64,000 bases of DNA from Pontibacter rufus (GTDB lineage: Bacteria; Bacteroidota; Bacteroidia; Cytophagales; Hymenobacteraceae): NCBI RefSeq assembly GCF_015694705.1, contig NZ_JADQDR010000003.1, positions 358,800 through 422,799 on the forward strand, written 5' to 3'. Positions within the stretch are counted from its first letter, which is position 1. Each line of letters begins with the position of its first letter. The notes beneath the pieces are model-generated. The model saw nothing but the letters and a program-made list of their open reading frames with translations. It did no database searches and had not been told where the DNA came from. Of this stretch, positions 41,753 to 50,775 are shown piece by piece. The position numbers and the translations under genes were made by a program.

Positions 41753-43374
41753 TGAACGACAATAGGAAAAACTTTAATCAAGCTCCTATCTCTAATGTAA
41801 ATGGATCTGTAACCTTTGGAGACAACAGCGGCAATATTACTAATATTTACTATTCCTCTGCAGAGTATGAAAGCCGCAAGATTAAACTTGATAAGCTTAA
41901 TATTGAGTTTGAGAAATTACAGGAACAAAAACGAAGTCATCCTGAAGTTTCATATTTTATAACAAAATTAATTGAGGTTGATTCTGAGCGTACTCAAATT
42001 CAAAAGGAATTAGATGATTTTATAAGTGGGATTAAAAAGATTTTGGATGAGTACCAACACTTCTCAGACAATACGACTGGACGATTACGTCTTGTAAATC
42101 AACACTTTGAAGCAGGAAAGCTTGACGAGGCTAGAGCAATATTAGATGCTGAAAAGATGGATGAAGAGCTAAACGCACTTCTTAAGCAGAAAGAAAGGTT
42201 ATCTAATTCAATTAGCGAAAATGATGTAAAGCTAAATGATAAAGCAAACGAGTTTCTCATAAAGGCTTATCTTACCTCGATTGATTTTACTCTTCTTGAT
42301 CGTTTCGAAAAGACAAGGGATTACTATCAAAGGTCTTTATCTGCCGCACGTAACGGTAGAAACCTTTCTGCCTTTGCAAGGTTCTTGTATCAACATAATC
42401 AGTTACAGGAAGCATTGCCATTATTTATAGAAGCATCAATAATCTATAGCTCCTTAGCTCTCACTAGCCAAGAATTCCTACCGGATGTTGCATTAATATC
42501 GAATGAATTGGGTATTACTCTCTCAAAATTGGGTAATCCTTCGACACAGGAATTTATAGATGCAGAAAAGGCGTTTAAATTAGCAATAGAAAATTATAGA
42601 AGACTACCAGAAACTTTTCACCCAGGCTTAGCAGAAGCACTTCATAACTTAGGTAATTTACTTTCACAAAAGGGAGACTTTACAGCAGCAGAAGAGGCCT
42701 ATGATGAAGCCTTAAATATTTATAGGGGCTTATCAAAGGATTTTCTACCAGGTATGGCAGCGATGCTGCATGACATAGGCAATTCGAAAATGCTACAAGA
42801 CAAGGCTGCAGACGCTGGGGAACCTTTCTCAAGAGCCTTAAAGATTTATAGAAGATTAACCCGCTCCAATAAACAATTCTTACCAAACTTAGCGAATACA
42901 CTAAGCAGTCTAGCTCGCCAAATAGAAAATGCAACAGAGAAAACCACAGCGCTGGATGCGGCTGAAAAGCTTTACATAGAAGCCTTTAAAATCAATCAAC
43001 AGTTAGTTATGATTAATCCAAATGCTTTTATGCTAGATTCTGCAGGTACAATGGTAAACATGAGTCTTTTTTACCAGAGGAAAAAGCCCAATAAGAATCT
43101 ATCTTTGGCTTTGGTTCGCCAAGCAGCTCATTACATTTTTCCCTTTATTATGCAAATAGAGTCTGCTAATCAAGGGTTACAAATAATGGCTAATATCATA
43201 GGAAAATGGGAATTAGAGGCTCCAAAAGTTATCAATGACTGGTACACCAAATTCTATGAAGAGTTTAGTAAGCATGATAATGGCGTTTCTGATATTAATA
43301 AACTTGTCGTTCAGTTTTATAGGCAACACGGTATGATAATCTTAGATGAGCTAAATAAGATTATAAACAAGTAA
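41752..43374 (+). CDS. TPR-repeat protein with N-terminal amyloid-like motif (receptor candidate)
   Basis: 540 residues. Residues 17-25 read NGSVTFGDN, matching the C-terminal motif of the upstream protein, and continue SGNITNIYY. Then a coiled coil (~36-170) rich in Lys/Glu, and from ~185 to ~420 a series of TPR-like repeats, clearest in LAEALHNLGNLLSQKGDF and LPGMAAMLHDIGNSKM with ~45-residue spacing. No Walker A or NB-ARC/NACHT motif is visible, so unlike classical NLRs it has no NTPase. I infer a sensor that seeds assembly of the effector. Translationally coupled to it. Confidence 0.7.
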   Translation: MNDNRKNFNQAPISNVNGSVTFGDNSGNITNIYYSSAEYESRKIKLDKLNIEFEKLQEQKRSHPEVSYFITKLIEVDSERTQIQKELDDFISGIKKILDEYQHFSDNTTGRLRLVNQHFEAGKLDEARAILDAEKMDEELNALLKQKERLSNSISENDVKLNDKANEFLIKAYLTSIDFTLLDRFEKTRDYYQRSLSAARNGRNLSAFARFLYQHNQLQEALPLFIEASIIYSSLALTSQEFLPDVALISNELGITLSKLGNPSTQEFIDAEKAFKLAIENYRRLPETFHPGLAEALHNLGNLLSQKGDFTAAEEAYDEALNIYRGLSKDFLPGMAAMLHDIGNSKMLQDKAADAGEPFSRALKIYRRLTRSNKQFLPNLANTLSSLARQIENATEKTTALDAAEKLYIEAFKINQQLVMINPNAFMLDSAGTMVNMSLFYQRKKPNKNLSLALVRQAAHYIFPFIMQIESANQGLQIMANIIGKWELEAPKVINDWYTKFYEEFSKHDNGVSDINKLVVQFYRQHGMIILDELNKIINK

Positions 43375-43815
43375 TAAAAAGGCCAAAAGTACAGAATGTA
43401 TCAACTCTACTATTGACCTAAATAACTATTAGGATCGCTGTAAACTAAATATTGCTTTAGTAGATTGAGGATAGGTGTAGCTTTATTTTTTACTAAAGAG
43501 CTTCCAAATATATTAAAGCCACTGTTAAATATAAACACAACAACCGCCCACCACAATAGTTGCAGTAGGCTGTTTTGTATAAAGCAAGTATAACTTTATC
43601 GTTTCTTAGCCAGCGCCGGGAGCTTCATTTCACAACAGCGGGGCATATAAGATAGAGCTTTCTTAGGTGTAAAATGCAATAGAGGCTTACGTTTCTGTAT
43701 AAACCCCTATTGTATTATTATGGCACCTGCTCTTTCTGCTGATATTTTTATAGGGAGAAGAAACAACTGAAGCATCGCTTATATAGCCCCGTAAATACAA
43801 CTAAATTTAAAAGCA
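43375..43815. other. intergenic region after the TPR gene
   Basis: About 440 bp, AT-rich, with no gene or strong hairpin that I can support. A few AGTATA motifs reappear near 43587. Confidence 0.5.
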
Positions 43816-44031
43816 CTAGAGTCTAACCCCCCGCTGCTTTTTCCGGTTTAAGTACTTTCTGACAGGAATATCATACACTACCATTACTATATAGGCGAAG
43901 CTGACGAGTAGAATGGTTCCTATGGTTAGGATAAGGAACAGCCCGGTTGCTCCGGGTTTGGTACTCGTGTATAAGCGAAAGTATACGTAAGGGAATGACC
44001 TTGAAAGGCTACCTTTGCAGGCAATCACCAC
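43816..44031 (-). pseudogene. possible C-terminal remnant of a membrane acyltransferase
   Basis: A 71-codon frame whose end reads LILTIGTILLVSFAYIVMV, VYDIPVRKYLNRK. The last membrane helix followed by Y-D-x-P-V-R-x-x-L is the usual ending of acyltransferase-3 (OafA/YrhL-type) proteins. The other helices are missing, so it may be the tail of a deleted gene. The match is short and from memory; a chance ORF is possible. Confidence 0.35.
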
Positions 44032-44161
44032 AAGTATGAATTCATACCATAGTATAAATTCAGAAGAGGATCTTGTATTACTATAATTTATTTTCTAAAT
44101 CGGAAATACTTGTCTGGTGTAAGGCAAGGTGCATAAAACAGTTGCTAAAACTAAAATCTAT

Positions 44162-44908
44162 ATGTCCGAAAAGGTAAACAAGGAGGCTGATGAGGTCTTC
44201 AAGGAAGAAATAAAACAAGCGTCCGATTTCAAGTTCAGTGCTAAAGTGGCCGGCGTGTTCGACGACATGGTGAATCGCTCTGTTCCTTTTTATGGAGAAA
44301 TTCAGCGGATGGTGGCAGAACTGGCCGCAGACCATGCCCAGGAAGGCACCAATGTATACGACCTGGGATGCTCTACCGGCACCACTATGATTGGGATGGA
44401 CACCATGATTCCGCCCGACATCAGGTTTGTGGGCATCGACGACTCCACGGAAATGCTGCAGAAATGTGATATGAAACTGAAAGAAGCCGGTTTTGTAAGA
44501 CCGTATGAGCTGATTGCCGCCGATATACAGCAGGGCGCTGACGTACAAAATGCCTCTGTGGTGGTGCTGTGCCTTACCCTGCAGTTTATCCGGCCCATTT
44601 ACCGCGAAAGGCTGCTGAAAACCATCGTAAACGGCCTGGCACCCAATGGCGTACTGATTCTGGTGGAAAAGATTATTACTGAAGACAGTGTTTTCAACAG
44701 GGACTTTATCAAGTACTACTACAATTATAAGCGAAGGAACCACTACAGCGAAATGGAAATCTCGCAGAAGCGGGAAGCATTGGAAAACGTGCTTATCCCG
44801 TATAAGCTCAGCGAGAACATACACCTGTTAAGGGAAGTAGGCTTTTCGTCCTGCGAAACGTTCTTTAAATGGTATAATTTCACAGGCATCATCGCAATCA
44901 AAAAATAA
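44162..44908 (+). CDS. cmoA: carboxy-S-adenosyl-methionine synthase-like protein (CmoA)
   Basis: 248 residues from the ATG at 44162. Strong CmoA pattern: VAGVFDDMVNRSVPFY, VYDLGCSTGTT, VGIDDSTEMLQKC, VVVLCLTLQFIRP, and YSEMEISQKREALENVL. In E. coli the enzyme turns SAM and prephenate into Cx-SAM for tRNA wobble uridine modification by CmoB. Two ligand positions differ from E. coli (Asn of IDN is Asp; Asn of VLNFTLQF is Cys). No cmoB is near. The next gene starts directly after the stop. Confidence 0.88.
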   Translation: MSEKVNKEADEVFKEEIKQASDFKFSAKVAGVFDDMVNRSVPFYGEIQRMVAELAADHAQEGTNVYDLGCSTGTTMIGMDTMIPPDIRFVGIDDSTEMLQKCDMKLKEAGFVRPYELIAADIQQGADVQNASVVVLCLTLQFIRPIYRERLLKTIVNGLAPNGVLILVEKIITEDSVFNRDFIKYYYNYKRRNHYSEMEISQKREALENVLIPYKLSENIHLLREVGFSSCETFFKWYNFTGIIAIKK

Positions 44909-45634
44909 ATGATTACTATCGGCAACTTCTTCTTCAAATACAGAAATTTTCTTTTCATTTTCCTGTACCTGGCTCTTTTTATACCTTCTCCGGATATCTT
45001 CACGCGTGAAAGATTTGGCGAAAACTACTACCTCTGGCCCATCATCATCGGATTGGTTGTAACAGTTTCAGGACAGCTTATCCGGGGAGCAACCATTGGC
45101 CTGGCCTACATCATCAGGGGTGGCAAAGACAAGCAGGTGTATGCCGAAGAACTGGTAACACAAGGCATCTTTAACCATTGCCGTAATCCGCTGTACGTGG
45201 GCAATGTGCTGATGCTGGCGGGTGTAGGCATTCTGTCGAATTCCCTGATATATGTTGCCGTGTTTATTCCCTTGTTCCTGTTCATTTACCAAGCTATTGT
45301 GCTGGCTGAGGAGAACTTTCTGCGCGGTAAATTTGGCGCCCAGTTTGATGCGTATTGTTCGCGGGTGAACCGCTGGCTGATAGATCCGAGAGGGTTAGGC
45401 ACCACTTTCAGCCAGATGAATTTTAAGGCTAGCCGCTGGATTCTGAAAGAGTACAACACTCAGTTTGTCTGGCTGCTTGGTATTACGCTTATTCTCTTTC
45501 TGAAGTATCCCGAGCTCACAGATTATGACACATCGTTAAGAAACACGCTGCTGGCTGTAATCATTGGCCTGCTGGCTATACTTTATGTTGCTGTGAGGTA
45601 TTTAAAGAAGTCAGGCAAGTGGGTAGCGGCATAG
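44909..45634 (+). CDS. isoprenylcysteine carboxyl methyltransferase-like membrane protein
   Basis: 241 residues with about six membrane helices. The core NHCRNPLYVGNVLMLAG and the later AEENFLRGKFGAQFDAYCSRVNRWL match the ICMT/PEMT-like methyltransferase family (R-N-P-x-Y-x-G-x and E-E-x-F-L-x-x-x-F-G-x-x-Y). Bacterial members methylate lipids or small membrane-associated molecules with SAM. It begins on the base after the cmoA stop, so the pair is an operon; a shared use of SAM or Cx-SAM is possible but not shown. Confidence 0.85.
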   Translation: MITIGNFFFKYRNFLFIFLYLALFIPSPDIFTRERFGENYYLWPIIIGLVVTVSGQLIRGATIGLAYIIRGGKDKQVYAEELVTQGIFNHCRNPLYVGNVLMLAGVGILSNSLIYVAVFIPLFLFIYQAIVLAEENFLRGKFGAQFDAYCSRVNRWLIDPRGLGTTFSQMNFKASRWILKEYNTQFVWLLGITLILFLKYPELTDYDTSLRNTLLAVIIGLLAILYVAVRYLKKSGKWVAA

Positions 45635-45684
45635 TATAGCCGTACCATTTGTGCTTGTTTTAAGATTATTTATAACAAGCCTGC

Positions 45685-45731
45685 AAAGTAAGAGCGGCCA
45701 TACCTTTAGCAGGTATGGCCGCTCTTACTTT
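45685..45731. terminator. strong hairpin terminator after the ICMT-like gene
   Basis: A perfect 21-bp stem (AAAGTAAGAGCGGCCATACCT and its complement) with a 5-nt loop. T and A rich at both ends, so it can act in both directions. Confidence 0.8.
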
Positions 45732-45788
45732 ATGGTTCAAGCTGCGATTTACCAGCAGTGTTGAAATGTAACCCCCTCCAAGGCTCCT

Positions 45789-46032
45789 CTTGTAGGGAAA
45801 AATAGTAAACCGCTACAGCCGCCCTTCAGGTTTTATTTTTTATGCTGGTGCGAGCTTGCAGCTCGTACCTTTTTTCATCATGGGGAGCAATTCTGGCACC
45901 ACTGTATAGCCGAAAAGCGGAGGTGCGAGCTGCAAGCTCGCACCAGCAAATATAATTTCTTTTTCCCTACAAGTTGAGCTCCCAGGAGGGGAATCTTAAT
46001 TACTCTCCCGGGAGGGGCTAGGGGTGGGTTCC
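45789..46032. repeat. nested repeats: element D-type arms around family A copy 3
   Basis: CTTGTAGGGAAAAA (45789-45802) is inverted at 45960-45973, and C-rich arms extend outside it (ACCCCCTCC before, GGAGGGGCTAGGGGTGGG after, the latter as in element D at 39139). Family A copy 3 lies between. The gap 45635-46091 has no gene. Confidence 0.6.
45844..45947. repeat. inverted-repeat element, family A copy 3
   Basis: Begins GCTGGTGCGAGCTTGCAGCT and ends with the inverted arm CTGCAAGCTCGCACCAGC. At 104 bp it is longer than copies 1 and 2 (70 bp) because the centre is longer. The inner base of the right arm reads GCGAGC instead of ACGAGC. Confidence 0.8.
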
Positions 46033-46091
46033 CAGCATCAGATAATAGATAATCCGATGCTGTAAATCTCAACCTGAGTTACTATAGATAT

Positions 46092-47081
46092 TTACTCTCT
46101 TGGCTTAGCCGGGCCGCTTTGCTGGCCGGGACTGGCAATGGAATTGCGCATGTCGGTGTCGGACTGGATGTTCTGCATGCGGTAATAATCCATAATGCCC
46201 AGGTTGCCGCTGCGGAAGGAAGCCGCAATAGCCTGCGGAATGTCTACCTCGGCCTGGATTACGTTGGCGCGGGCTTCCTGCGCTTTTGCTTTCATTTCCT
46301 GTTCCACGGCTACGGCCATGGCGCGGCGCTCTTCGGCTTTGGCCTCTGCTACTTTCAAATCGGCATTGGCCTGATCGATTTGCAGCTTGGCGCCGATGTT
46401 TTCGCCAATGTCTACATCCGCAATGTCAATAGACAGGATTTCGAAAGCAGTGCCCGCATCAAGGCCTTTTTGCAGGACCAGCTTCGAGATAATATCCGGG
46501 TTCTCGAGCACCACCTTGTGCGAAATAGAAGAACCGATAGACGTAACGATGCCTTCGCCTACGCGGGCAAGTATGGTTTCTTCGCCGGCGCCGCCCACCA
46601 GTTGCATAATGTTGGCGCGCACCGTAACCCGTGCCTTGGCAATCAGCTGAATACCATCCTGTGCCACCGCCGCTACGTTTGGCGTGTTAATTACTTTGGG
46701 GTTCACAGACGTCGTAACAGCCTCAAATACATCGCGGCCGGCCAGGTCGATGGCAGTAGCCTGTTTAAAGGACAGCGGGATATTGGCTTTATCGGCAGAA
46801 ATCAGCGCTTTGATAACCCTGGGCACGTTGCCGCCCGCCAGGTAGTGCGTTTCCAGATCTACGGAAGTGATGGGTATGCCTGCCTTGGTAGCCGTAATCA
46901 TGGAGTTGACGATAAGGCTTGGCGGCACCTTGCGGATGCGCATAAACACCAGCTCCAGCAGGCTGATACGAACACCCGAAAACAGGGCCGTTATCCAGAG
47001 GCTAATCGGGAAGAAGTATAAAAAGACAAGCAGCAGCACAATGCCGCCTGCAATAATCAAAATCAACGAAAGATTTTCCAT
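46092..47081 (-). CDS. floA: flotillin-like protein FloA
   Basis: 329 residues. One N-terminal membrane helix (~8-28), then an SPFH-like domain with [51 protein letters not shown], and a helical tail with many AEA/KAE repeats. Bacterial flotillins organise membrane microdomains. It forms an operon with nfeD upstream (12 nt gap), the usual arrangement. Confidence 0.94.
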   Translation of the reverse strand: MENLSLILIIAGGIVLLLVFLYFFPISLWITALFSGVRISLLELVFMRIRKVPPSLIVNSMITATKAGIPITSVDLETHYLAGGNVPRVIKALISADKANIPLSFKQATAIDLAGRDVFEAVTTSVNPKVINTPNVAAVAQDGIQLIAKARVTVRANIMQLVGGAGEETILARVGEGIVTSIGSSISHKVVLENPDIISKLVLQKGLDAGTAFEILSIDIADVDIGENIGAKLQIDQANADLKVAEAKAEERRAMAVAVEQEMKAKAQEARANVIQAEVDIPQAIAASFRSGNLGIMDYYRMQNIQSDTDMRNSIASPGQQSGPAKPRE

Positions 47082-47093
47082 CAGGGTGTTGTG

Positions 47094-47567
47094 TTAGCTG
47101 ATTGCTTCTACTATAATTTTATTCTGGTTTAGCTTGATGATGCGGATAGCGGTATTGGATGAAACAAACTCGCCCTGCGTCTGTACTTCGTGGTGGTGGT
47201 CGCCAAACAGGGCGGTGCCTTGCGGGCGCAGCGCTGAAACGGCCTTGCCTTCTTCGCCAACAACTAAGGCATGCTGATAATCTTCGTTTACGCGTCCGCG
47301 GTTCTGCTCTTTCAGTGCAAAGCGCGACCAGCTGTCAGCCCTGAAACTATAAAAGAAAGCAAGACCGCCAATTAAGACAGCGGAAGCCAGTATCACATGG
47401 CCGGTGTTGGTGCCTAGCGTACTATACCCGATCCAGACGCCGATTGCTGTCAGCACAAAGCCCAGCACGCCCACCACCGTGGTGCCCGGCACAAATACCA
47501 GCTCCACAATAATGAGCAGCAACCCAATGCCAATTAAAACGATAACCGTAATCCAGTCTAACAGCAT
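47094..47567 (-). CDS. NfeD-family membrane protein
   Basis: A 157-residue short NfeD (no protease domain). Three membrane helices (~5-80) contain ELVFVPGTTVVGVLGFVLTAIGV, the NfeD signature, and the C-terminal OB-like domain has VGEEGKAVSALRPQGTALFGDHHHEV. It lies directly upstream of floA on the same strand; NfeD proteins assist flotillin microdomains. Confidence 0.92.
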   Translation of the reverse strand: MLLDWITVIVLIGIGLLLIIVELVFVPGTTVVGVLGFVLTAIGVWIGYSTLGTNTGHVILASAVLIGGLAFFYSFRADSWSRFALKEQNRGRVNEDYQHALVVGEEGKAVSALRPQGTALFGDHHHEVQTQGEFVSSNTAIRIIKLNQNKIIVEAIS

Positions 47568-47603
47568 AACGTGCCTTTGCTTCCAGGTAAATATAATGAT
47601 TTA

Positions 47604-47637
47604 GAATTACGAATTACGAATTACGAATTACGAATTC
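47604..47637. repeat. GAATTAC tandem repeat
   Basis: Four perfect copies of GAATTAC (47604-47631) followed by GAATTCG. A short microsatellite upstream of nfeD; no further function is seen. Confidence 0.8.
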
Positions 47638-47733
47638 GCGGCCTTGGGCAATTCTTGTCTGAGAAGCCATCCAAAGTGATTGAGGAATTTCCTTTCACAT
47701 GTACGGCAGAAACAAGGAATGTATAAGCCCTTA

Positions 47734-47775
47734 AAAACAAGCGCCGCCTTCCATACAGAAGGCGGCGCTCGTTTT
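47734..47775 (-). terminator. terminator of proS
   Basis: GCGCCGCCTT/AAGGCGGCGC stem with an 8-nt loop, extended by A/T pairs that give a T-run on the minus strand; 46 nt after the proS stop. Confidence 0.75.
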
Positions 47776-47821
47776 ATATGTAGCTGTTACTATCGCAGCT
47801 CCCGAACAACGATCAACGACA

Positions 47822-49300
47822 TCAATAAGCCTTGGCAAAGTATACGCGCTGCCTGCTTGGTTTGCCGGTCAGCATGTCAGTGCCTTCTTCTTCGGGCGTG
47901 TTGATAGCGATGCAGCGGATGGTGGCCTTTGTTTCTTCCTTGATGCGTTCTTCCGTTTCGGCAGTGCCATCCCAATGCGCCAGCACAAAACCGCCTTTGG
48001 TTTCCAGCACCTCTTTAAACTCAGTGTAGGAATCTACTTTGGTGGTATGCTCCTCACGGAAAGCCAGGGCTTTGTTGTAGATATTCTGCTGCATTTCGTT
48101 GAGCAGGGCCGGGATATATTCGGTTAGGCCGGCGAATTGCTGTGTGCCTTTTTCTTTGGTGTCGCGGCGGGCTACTTCGGCGGTTCCGTTTTCCAGGTCG
48201 CGGCCACCGATGGCAATGCGCACCGGCACACCTTTCAGCTCCCACTCGGCAAACTTAAAGCCGGGGCGCTCGGTATCGCGGTCGTCATACTTCACGCTGA
48301 TGCCTTTGGCTTCCAGCTCGCGCTTCAGTTGCAGCACTTTTTCTGATATCTGCGCCAGTTGCTCTTCGCCCTTGTAAATCGGCACAATCACGACCTGTAT
48401 CGGCGCGAGGTTAGGCGGCAGCACCAGGCCTTCGTCATCAGAGTGCGCCATCACCAATGCCCCCATCAGGCGCGTGCTCACGCCCCAAGAGGTGCCCCAT
48501 ACATACTCCAGGCCGCCTTCTTTGGTCGCAAATTTTACATCAAAAGCTTTGGCGAAGTTCTGGCCCAGGAAGTGTGAGGTGCCTGCCTGCAGGGCTTTGC
48601 CATCCTGCATTAAGCCTTCGATGCAATAAGTATCCAAAGCACCGGCAAAGCGCTCGCTTGGCGTTTTTACGCCCCTGATTACCGGCAGGGCGATATACTG
48701 TTCTGTAAACGTGGCGTATACTTCCATCATCTGCTTTGTTTCGGCAATGGCTTCTTCGGCAGAGGCATGGGCGGTATGTCCTTCCTGCCACAAAAACTCC
48801 GCTGTGCGCAGGAACAGGCGCGTGCGCATTTCCCAGCGTACCACGTTGGCCCACTGGTTTATCAGCAGGGGCAGGTCGCGGTAGCTTTGAATCCAGTTTT
48901 TGTAAGTGCTCCATATAATGGCTTCTGAGGTAGGGCGCACAATAAGTTCTTCCTCGAGCCTGGCTGCAGGGTCCACGCGCAGTTTGCCGGGATTCTCCGG
49001 GTCTGTTTGCAGGCGGTAGTGTGTTACCACGGCACATTCTTTGGCAAAACCTTCGGCGTTCTGCTCTTCGGCTTCAAATAAGCTTTTGGGAACAAACAGG
49101 GGGAAGTAAGCATTGGAGTGGCCGGTAGCTTTAAACATATCATCCAGCACGCGCTGCATTTTTTCCCAGATAGCGAACCCGTAAGGTTTAATGACCATGC
49201 AGCCGCGCACAGCCGAATTTTCAGCCAGCCCTGCTTTTTTCACCAGTTCATTGTACCACAACGAGTAGTCTTCGCTTCTTTTAGGTAAGCCTTTGCTCAT
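47822..49300 (-). CDS. proS: prolyl-tRNA synthetase (archaeal/eukaryotic type)
   Basis: 492 residues, the short form without the editing insertion. Class II motifs: [19 protein letters not shown], motif 2 with [39 protein letters not shown] text, and the anticodon domain later. The C-terminus ends in Tyr (FAKAY), as in eukaryotic-type ProRS. It charges tRNA-Pro. Start ATG at 49300; terminator at 47734-47775. Confidence 0.95.
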   Translation of the reverse strand: MSKGLPKRSEDYSLWYNELVKKAGLAENSAVRGCMVIKPYGFAIWEKMQRVLDDMFKATGHSNAYFPLFVPKSLFEAEEQNAEGFAKECAVVTHYRLQTDPENPGKLRVDPAARLEEELIVRPTSEAIIWSTYKNWIQSYRDLPLLINQWANVVRWEMRTRLFLRTAEFLWQEGHTAHASAEEAIAETKQMMEVYATFTEQYIALPVIRGVKTPSERFAGALDTYCIEGLMQDGKALQAGTSHFLGQNFAKAFDVKFATKEGGLEYVWGTSWGVSTRLMGALVMAHSDDEGLVLPPNLAPIQVVIVPIYKGEEQLAQISEKVLQLKRELEAKGISVKYDDRDTERPGFKFAEWELKGVPVRIAIGGRDLENGTAEVARRDTKEKGTQQFAGLTEYIPALLNEMQQNIYNKALAFREEHTTKVDSYTEFKEVLETKGGFVLAHWDGTAETEERIKEETKATIRCIAINTPEEEGTDMLTGKPSRQRVYFAKAY

Positions 49301-49479
49301 CTTTCTCGCTAAATTTTATATATATGCCTGAATAGTATGTTTTTGGAATAGATTTTGCTACTTTAGTAGTACAAAGTAGCATATCAATTCTGCCCGAAAT
49401 TACGTTAATATATTATAATTAATAAGGTTTTGCGCTATTGTGTGTTTATCTTTATTGATAAGAGGTTTTTTACTATAAC

Positions 49480-50757
49480 ATGGCCATGAAAAAATATACG
49501 ATCTTAACAATAGCCCCTGTTCTTGCACTGCTGGCGGTGGGCTGCAGCAGCCCTGTGGCAATGCAATCCACGGAGTACGATGACATGTACTATAGCGCTT
49601 CTGACAAAACTGAATATATTCGCCCTGAAGCGCCTGCACCGGAGCAGCAGGGTTATCAGGCTGACTATGCAGACAATGAAAGTGCCAATGAGGCATTAGC
49701 TGAAGGAGAGGTGCTGAACCCGGAATATTCGGGCAATGCCACCGGACAGCAAAGCTATGCAGATGATGAGTACTACGATGGCCGCACCTATGATGCCCGT
49801 GATAACTGGTACCGTCCTGATTATTCTTTTGTAGACCCTTACTGGGGCAGTGCTTATGTGCCGCGCTACAATGCTTTTAATTCTTACAGTTACGATCCTT
49901 TTTATAGCTCTTACAGTGCTTATGCCTACGATCCGTTCTATGATTCATTCGGATACGACCCATACTTTAACAGACCTTTTTACGGCAGTGGCTTAAGCTT
50001 CAGCCTCGGATATAATATGGGCTGGGGTAACGGCTGGGGCCGCCGTCCTTATTACAGTTCGTGGTATCCGCATAACAACTTCTATAACGGTTATTACGGC
50101 GGATTGTACAATGGTTATTATGCCCGTAACCCATATGCCTACTATGAGCGGCCAATCGTAATTGGTAAACCTGTTAAAGTACAGTATGGCCCGCGCGAAT
50201 CGCGTGGCAGCGTGGTAACGGATAATACAGAGCGCGTGAGCGGCAGGCCCGCCCGTGGCAACAGCATCAGCGACCGCCAGCAACAACAGAGCGCCGGAAG
50301 CCGCAATACTTACAGGTCTTCGCGTGGCAATGCAGCCGGCGATGTGGTAAGCCCTGCCACTGAGACGGAGGCAAAAGAAGCCTTGCCAACAAGGCCGAGC
50401 CGCAACAGCTATTACGATGCACGCGGTAGCGAAAGCCGTCCGTCGCGCAGAGCCGCCCCTGCCGAAAGAAGCCAGGAGCAGCGCCAGCAGGCACAACCGG
50501 CACAACAAACACCACGCCCGCGCACCCGCGAGTATACGCCTGCTCCGGCACGTGAGCGCAGATCACAGCCTGTACAACGCCAGCAGCCCGTGCAGCGCGA
50601 AACGCGCACTTACGAAACCCGTCCAAGCCGCACTTACGAGCGCGAGAGTAACCCGGCCCCGACTCGTTCTTACGAGCCCAGCCGCAGCAGTTCTCCATCG
50701 CCGGCAAGCAGTGGTAGTAATAGCGGTGGCCGGCCATCAAGAGGAAGAGGAAACTAA
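49480..50757 (+). CDS. low-complexity Tyr/Gly/Arg-rich lipoprotein
   Basis: 425 residues (or from ATG 49486). Lipoprotein signal with the Cys in LLAVGCSS. Then three composition zones: acidic and Tyr/Asp/Glu-rich (~25-110), then Tyr/Phe/Gly/Trp-rich with repeats such as YDPFY (~110-225), then Arg/Ser/Pro/Gln-rich to the end (RPSR, PAPAR, RTYE repeats). No enzyme domain is recognised. Probably an outer-membrane lipoprotein whose disordered chain interacts with the surface or polysaccharide; that is a guess. The FadL-like gene follows 18 nt later. Confidence 0.75.
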   Translation: MAMKKYTILTIAPVLALLAVGCSSPVAMQSTEYDDMYYSASDKTEYIRPEAPAPEQQGYQADYADNESANEALAEGEVLNPEYSGNATGQQSYADDEYYDGRTYDARDNWYRPDYSFVDPYWGSAYVPRYNAFNSYSYDPFYSSYSAYAYDPFYDSFGYDPYFNRPFYGSGLSFSLGYNMGWGNGWGRRPYYSSWYPHNNFYNGYYGGLYNGYYARNPYAYYERPIVIGKPVKVQYGPRESRGSVVTDNTERVSGRPARGNSISDRQQQQSAGSRNTYRSSRGNAAGDVVSPATETEAKEALPTRPSRNSYYDARGSESRPSRRAAPAERSQEQRQQAQPAQQTPRPRTREYTPAPARERRSQPVQRQQPVQRETRTYETRPSRTYERESNPAPTRSYEPSRSSSPSPASSGSNSGGRPSRGRGN

Positions 50758-50775
50758 ATCAACCCTAAAAACCAC

